Shown here: positions 62,557-64,000 of the stretch, one piece after another
How positions within the stretch are numbered: position 1 is the first letter of the stretch
Layout: the number at the start of each line of letters is the position of its first letter
Assembly (NCBI GenBank): GCA_024579835.1
Contig: CP102060.1
Span: 744,001-808,000 of the forward strand
From: Clostridiaceae bacterium HFYG-1003
GTDB taxonomy: Bacteria; Bacillota; Clostridia; Clostridiales; Clostridiaceae
Reading direction: 5' to 3'
Length of the DNA stretch: 64,000 nt
Program-made: the position numbers and the translations under genes
Notes under the pieces: model-generated
What the model saw: the letters and a program-made list of their open reading frames with translations, nothing else
Database searches by the model: none
What the model was told of the DNA's origin: nothing

Positions 62557-62564
62557 GGTATAAT
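62556..62564 (+). promoter_or_regulatory. Extended -10 promoter of rnc, abutting the acpP terminator
   Basis: TGGTATAAT (TGn + TATAAT at 62559-62564) begins at the last T of the terminator tract. No -35 is present at 17 bp, where the terminator stem lies. The rnc start is 85 nt downstream. Confidence 0.65.
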
Positions 62565-62648
62565 AACAGTTGGACAATGCGAGTATATTCCTGAGCCAGG
62601 CTTACGTTTGGCTGAGGAATGGACTCAAGCTGACAAAGGAGTCAAATC

Positions 62649-63335
62649 ATGAAACTGAACGAACTGGGAATCCGCTTTTCCAATGAGAAGCTGCTGACAC
62701 AGGCCCTGACCCATTCTTCCTATGCCAACCAGCAGCAGGGCATGGAAAGCAACGAAAAACTTGAATTTCTGGGCGATGCGATTCTGCAGCTGTGCATCAC
62801 CCGGGCGCTGTATGAGCGGGGCGGCAGCCGCAGTGAAGGCGAGCTGACCAAAATCCGCGCCCTCATCGTCTGCGAGCCTTCCCTGTATGAGGTGGCCCAG
62901 AAGTGGAACCTGGGGCGCTATATTCTGCTGTCCCACGGCGAGGAAGCCACCGGCGGCCGCAAGCGCCAGTCGCTGCTGGCGGATGCGGTGGAAGCGGTCA
63001 TCGCGGCGCTGTATCTGGACCAGGGCACGGAAGCGGCGGACCGGCTGATCCTGGAACATTTCGAGGACATCATCCGGCGCGCCCTGAATCATGAAATCGT
63101 TCTGGACTACAAGACCCGGCTCCAGGAACTCCTCCAGGAGTCCGGCGAGGTCAATATCCACTATGATCTGGTCAAATTCGAGGGTCCGGCGCACCGGCGC
63201 AAGTTCTTTTCCCGGGTCGCCGTGGATGAAATAACCATGGGCCGGGGCGAAGGCATGAGCAAGAAGGAATCCGAGCAGGAAGCGGCCCGGGACGCGCTGA
63301 GCAAGCTGGCCCTGCACCGGGAGGAAACCCTTTGA
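62649..63335 (+). CDS. rnc: Ribonuclease III
   Basis: Cuts double-stranded RNA in rRNA maturation and mRNA decay. The 228-residue protein has the catalytic signature NEKLEFLGDAIL (35-46) with metal-binding Glu39 and Asp43, a second acidic site (LLADAVEAVIAALYLDQG, about 107-124) and a C-terminal dsRNA-binding domain (about 155-224; DYKTRLQELLQESGEVNIHYDL, GEGMSKKESEQEAARDAL). AAAGGAG precedes the ATG. It follows acpP as in B. subtilis. Confidence 0.97.
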   Translation: MKLNELGIRFSNEKLLTQALTHSSYANQQQGMESNEKLEFLGDAILQLCITRALYERGGSRSEGELTKIRALIVCEPSLYEVAQKWNLGRYILLSHGEEATGGRKRQSLLADAVEAVIAALYLDQGTEAADRLILEHFEDIIRRALNHEIVLDYKTRLQELLQESGEVNIHYDLVKFEGPAHRRKFFSRVAVDEITMGRGEGMSKKESEQEAARDALSKLALHREETL

Positions 63336-64000
63336 GGCACTATATCATTCCGGTCTTCATTCCCCATCTGGGCTGTCCGCATACCTGCGTCTTCTGCAAT
63401 CAGTCCCGCATCAGCGGCTGTCAGGCGGCAGATCCCCAGAGTCTTGGCGCAGCGGACGTCCAGGCGATTGCCGCACGCCATCTGGCCACGCTCCCACCGG
63501 GGGAGAAGACGGTGGAACTGTCGTTTTTCGGCGGCAGCTTTACCGGGATCCCTGTCCACCAGCAGCTGGAACTTTTGGGGGCAGCCCGGGACCTGCGCCA
63601 GGCCGGCGCCATTTCCCATATCCGCTGCTCGACCCGGCCTGACTTCATCGATGATGAAGTCCTGGAGCGCTGCGCATCCTTTGGCATGGACATCATCGAA
63701 CTGGGGGTTCAGAGCCTGGATGACCCGGTGCTGGTTCAGAGCGGCCGCGGTCATACCGCAGAAGATGTGGAACGGGCCTCACGGCTCATCCGGTCCCGGG
63801 GGATCACCCTGGGCCATCAGATCATGCCGGGGCTGCCGGGGGCTGATTCGGCATCTGATCTGGCCACCGCCAGAGCCAGTATTGCCATGAAGCCGGACCA
63901 GGTAAGAATCTATCCGACACTGGTGGTGCGGGGCACACCCCTGGCCGAACTTTATGCCGCCGGGCGCTATCTTCCTCTGGAGCTGGAAGACGCCGTCGCC
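63332..64000 (+). CDS. Radical SAM protein, Elp3-like, 5' part
   Basis: The frame opens at TTG 63332, overlaps the rnc stop by 4 nt and runs to the window edge (223 codons), so the C-terminus is missing. GGGAGG lies 7 nt upstream. The 4Fe-4S motif is CPHTCVFC (residues 15-22), followed by SFFGGSFTGIP, STRPDFIDDEVLE, ELGVQSLDDPVL and HQIMPGLPGA, the pattern of Elp3-type radical SAM domains. In Clostridia a protein of this type lies between rnc and smc. The reaction is unknown. Confidence 0.85.
   Translation, partial: MRHYIIPVFIPHLGCPHTCVFCNQSRISGCQAADPQSLGAADVQAIAARHLATLPPGEKTVELSFFGGSFTGIPVHQQLELLGAARDLRQAGAISHIRCSTRPDFIDDEVLERCASFGMDIIELGVQSLDDPVLVQSGRGHTAEDVERASRLIRSRGITLGHQIMPGLPGADSASDLATARASIAMKPDQVRIYPTLVVRGTPLAELYAAGRYLPLELEDAVA

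Overview
The window is chromosomal DNA from a fairly GC-rich member of the Bacillota. The gene order is the classic Gram-positive one: mraZ-rsmH-ftsL-pbp-murF-mraY-ftsW-divIB, yggS-sepF-ylmH, lspA-rluD-pyrR, yicC-remA-gmk-rpoZ-priA-def-fmt-rsmB-rlmN-prpC-prkC-rsgA-rpe-thiN-(rpmB)-asp23-fakA-recG, rsmD-coaD, tmcAL, pta-ackA, and yceD-rpmF-plsX-acpP-rnc. pta-ackA upstream of yceD-rpmF-plsX, strong Shine-Dalgarno sites and zinc-binding L28/L32 point to a Clostridia-type anaerobe; nothing here fixes a lower rank. No rRNA, tRNA, CRISPR array, insertion sequence or prophage was seen.

Layout. 1-4.4 kb: the end of ychF, two membrane proteins (one a CPBP protease), a DUF503 protein and a MarR regulator. 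4.4-15 kb: a slimmed division and cell-wall (dcw) cluster that starts at a textbook MraZ operator (three AAAGTGG boxes, 10-bp period) and lacks murE, murD, murG, murC, murB, ftsA and ftsZ. 15-22 kb: an AT-rich orphan lipoprotein, lspA-rluD-pyrR, exonuclease III, an RNA methyltransferase and asparaginase. 22-43 kb: the long yicC-to-recG housekeeping block (nucleotide kinase, RNA polymerase omega, replication restart, formyl-Met processing, rRNA/tRNA modification, PP2C/PASTA-kinase signalling, ribosome assembly GTPase, pentose epimerase, thiamine kinase, fatty acid kinase). coaBC, spoVM, sdaA and fapR, which sit in this block in other Bacillota, are absent. 43-50 kb: rsmD, coaD, a coiled-coil protein, a YczE-type membrane protein, tmcAL and pta-ackA.

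50-60 kb is the accessory part. A complete four-gene Wadjet-type SMC defence operon (jetABCD) is followed by a YtrA-like GntR regulator with its own operator and a two-gene ABC transporter, then a small two-helix membrane protein. These lie between ackA and yceD, genes that are usually close neighbours, so the ~10 kb segment looks inserted. 60.2-64 kb: yceD-rpmF-plsX-acpP-rnc and the start of a radical SAM gene cut by the window end.

A second theme is the spacers. At least ten intergenic regions carry short tandem direct repeats with unrelated units of 4-21 nt, nearly all between a stop codon and the next promoter. Several operons also use an extended -10 promoter (TGnTATAAT) placed directly behind an upstream intrinsic terminator. 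Most genes are on the + strand; the exceptions (the 1.1-kb membrane protein, the lipoprotein, rpmB, tmcAL and the 59.6-kb small protein) are single-gene units, several of them bounded by terminators.
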